A stretch of 64,000 nucleotides of DNA from NCBI GenBank assembly GCA_902610845.1, contig CACLXJ010000004.1:17962-81961 (forward strand), read 5' to 3'. Below are positions 63,128 to 64,000 of the stretch, one piece after another. Position numbers and translations under genes: made by a program. The stretch is from an uncultured Alphaproteobacteria bacterium. GTDB lineage: Bacteria; Pseudomonadota; Alphaproteobacteria; HIMB59; GCA-002718135. The notes below the pieces were generated by a model, which did not search any database, was not told where the DNA came from, and saw only the letters and a program-made list of their open reading frames with translations. Every line of letters begins with the position of its first letter. Positions within the stretch are counted from its first letter, which is position 1.

Positions 63128-64000
63128 TTAATTATCTATTAATTTTTTTAGATAATCAACAGTTTCTCTTAAACCAAATAATTTAAAAAATGATCCTAGT
63201 CTAGGGCCTTGATCCTGGCCAAGCATAACTTGATATACAAGTTTAAAAAAATCTTTTAAGTTTTCAAATTTATGCTTTTTTCCAACTTCGTATAATAATG
63301 TTTGAATATCTTCAGATGAACTATTTGCAGTAACCTCATTTTCTAAAACATTAATAATATCAATAAATACTTCTTTATTACTACTATCAATCTCTAAAAA
63401 TTTCTTTTTAGGTAAAATAAAATCTTCATAGTAATTTAGTGCAAAGTCTATGAGACGATCAAATTCAGGGTTGTTATCAGCGTTAATTTGATCATCATAT
63501 TTATTAATAAATGACCATATTACTTTTTTATCTTTAGAATTAGAAACGTTTACTAGGTTAGTTAAGGTATTGAAGTTTATTTCTGATTTGAATTTTTTTG
63601 GTTTTCCAGAATGAATATGCCAAATTGGATTATCATACTGTTTATTTTTATCTAATTTTGAATAAGAATTATAATGAGCAAGATAATCATCTACAGTTTT
63701 AGGGATTACATCAAAGTGAAGCTTCTTTGCTGATTTTGGTTTTTGGAACATATAGAGTGCAAGACTCTCAGGAGATGCGTAACGCAGCCACTCATCTACA
63801 CTAATACCATTTCCAAGTGACTTAGAAATTTTTTCACCTTTTTCATCTAAAAACATTTCATAAATTAGATTAGTCGGTGGTTTTTTATTTAATGCTCTAC
63901 AAATCTTGGATCCTAAATCAACACTTTCTGTAAGATCTTTTCCGCACATTTCATAATCAACATCAAATGACATCCATCTCATTGCCCAATCGACTTTCCA
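63128..64000 (-). CDS. lysK: Class I lysyl-tRNA synthetase, C-terminal part (continues beyond the window)
   Basis: YEMCGKDLTESV, KISKSLGNGISVDEWLRYASPESLALYMFQKP. Confidence 0.93.
   Translation of the reverse strand, partial: WKVDWAMRWMSFDVDYEMCGKDLTESVDLGSKICRALNKKPPTNLIYEMFLDEKGEKISKSLGNGISVDEWLRYASPESLALYMFQKPKSAKKLHFDVIPKTVDDYLAHYNSYSKLDKNKQYDNPIWHIHSGKPKKFKSEINFNTLTNLVNVSNSKDKKVIWSFINKYDDQINADNNPEFDRLIDFALNYYEDFILPKKKFLEIDSSNKEVFIDIINVLENEVTANSSSEDIQTLLYEVGKKHKFENLKDFFKLVYQVMLGQDQGPRLGSFFKLFGLRETVDYLKKLIDN

Noticed and set aside
1-64000. CRISPR arrays, IS elements, prophage, rRNA operon, tmRNA, RNase P RNA
   Set aside because: No spaced direct repeats, transposase/integrase motifs or recognisable structural RNAs other than two tRNAs were seen by eye; covariance-model searches would be needed to exclude small ncRNAs.

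Overview
AT-rich, very gene-dense window from a streamlined alphaproteobacterium (Pelagibacterales/HIMB59-like by composition and gene order; inference only). About 17.1-64 kb is largely conserved core: yqeY-dnaG-rpoD divergent from carAB, greA, trxB, rodZ-ispG-hisS-prfA-prmC, lysC/ubiG, argJ/secA, accA, aroK-aroB-CNNM-bolA-dnaJ-cobS-cobT, tgt and a queuosine-precursor transporter, rpmB, pyrD, and a partial class I lysyl-tRNA synthetase at the right edge. About 0-17.1 kb is an accessory metabolic island. A minus-strand operon there runs GH4 glycosidase -> family-5 solute-binding protein -> two permeases -> fused ATPase -> FAD-dependent tryptophan-halogenase-family protein, with TAATG coupling between the last genes. 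It is divergent from PhyH - fatty acid desaturase - second GH4 - PanB-like. Two close PhyH paralogs nearby carry H-S-G where the third PhyH in the window carries canonical H-Q-D; loss of this carboxylate is the signature of Fe/2OG halogenases. The best candidate for an undescribed system is therefore this glycoside-uptake plus halogenase/oxygenase island. Other notable points: all 12 convergent gene junctions have gaps of 2 bp or less (five share a palindromic 4-nt stop), RpoD has a histone-H1-like lysine-rich N-terminal tail, a 12-bp hairpin lies between the binding-protein and permease genes, and two small genes (rpmJ and a 42-aa membrane sORF) are missing from the ORF track. Two tRNAs were found. 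No rRNA, CRISPR array, IS element or prophage was seen.
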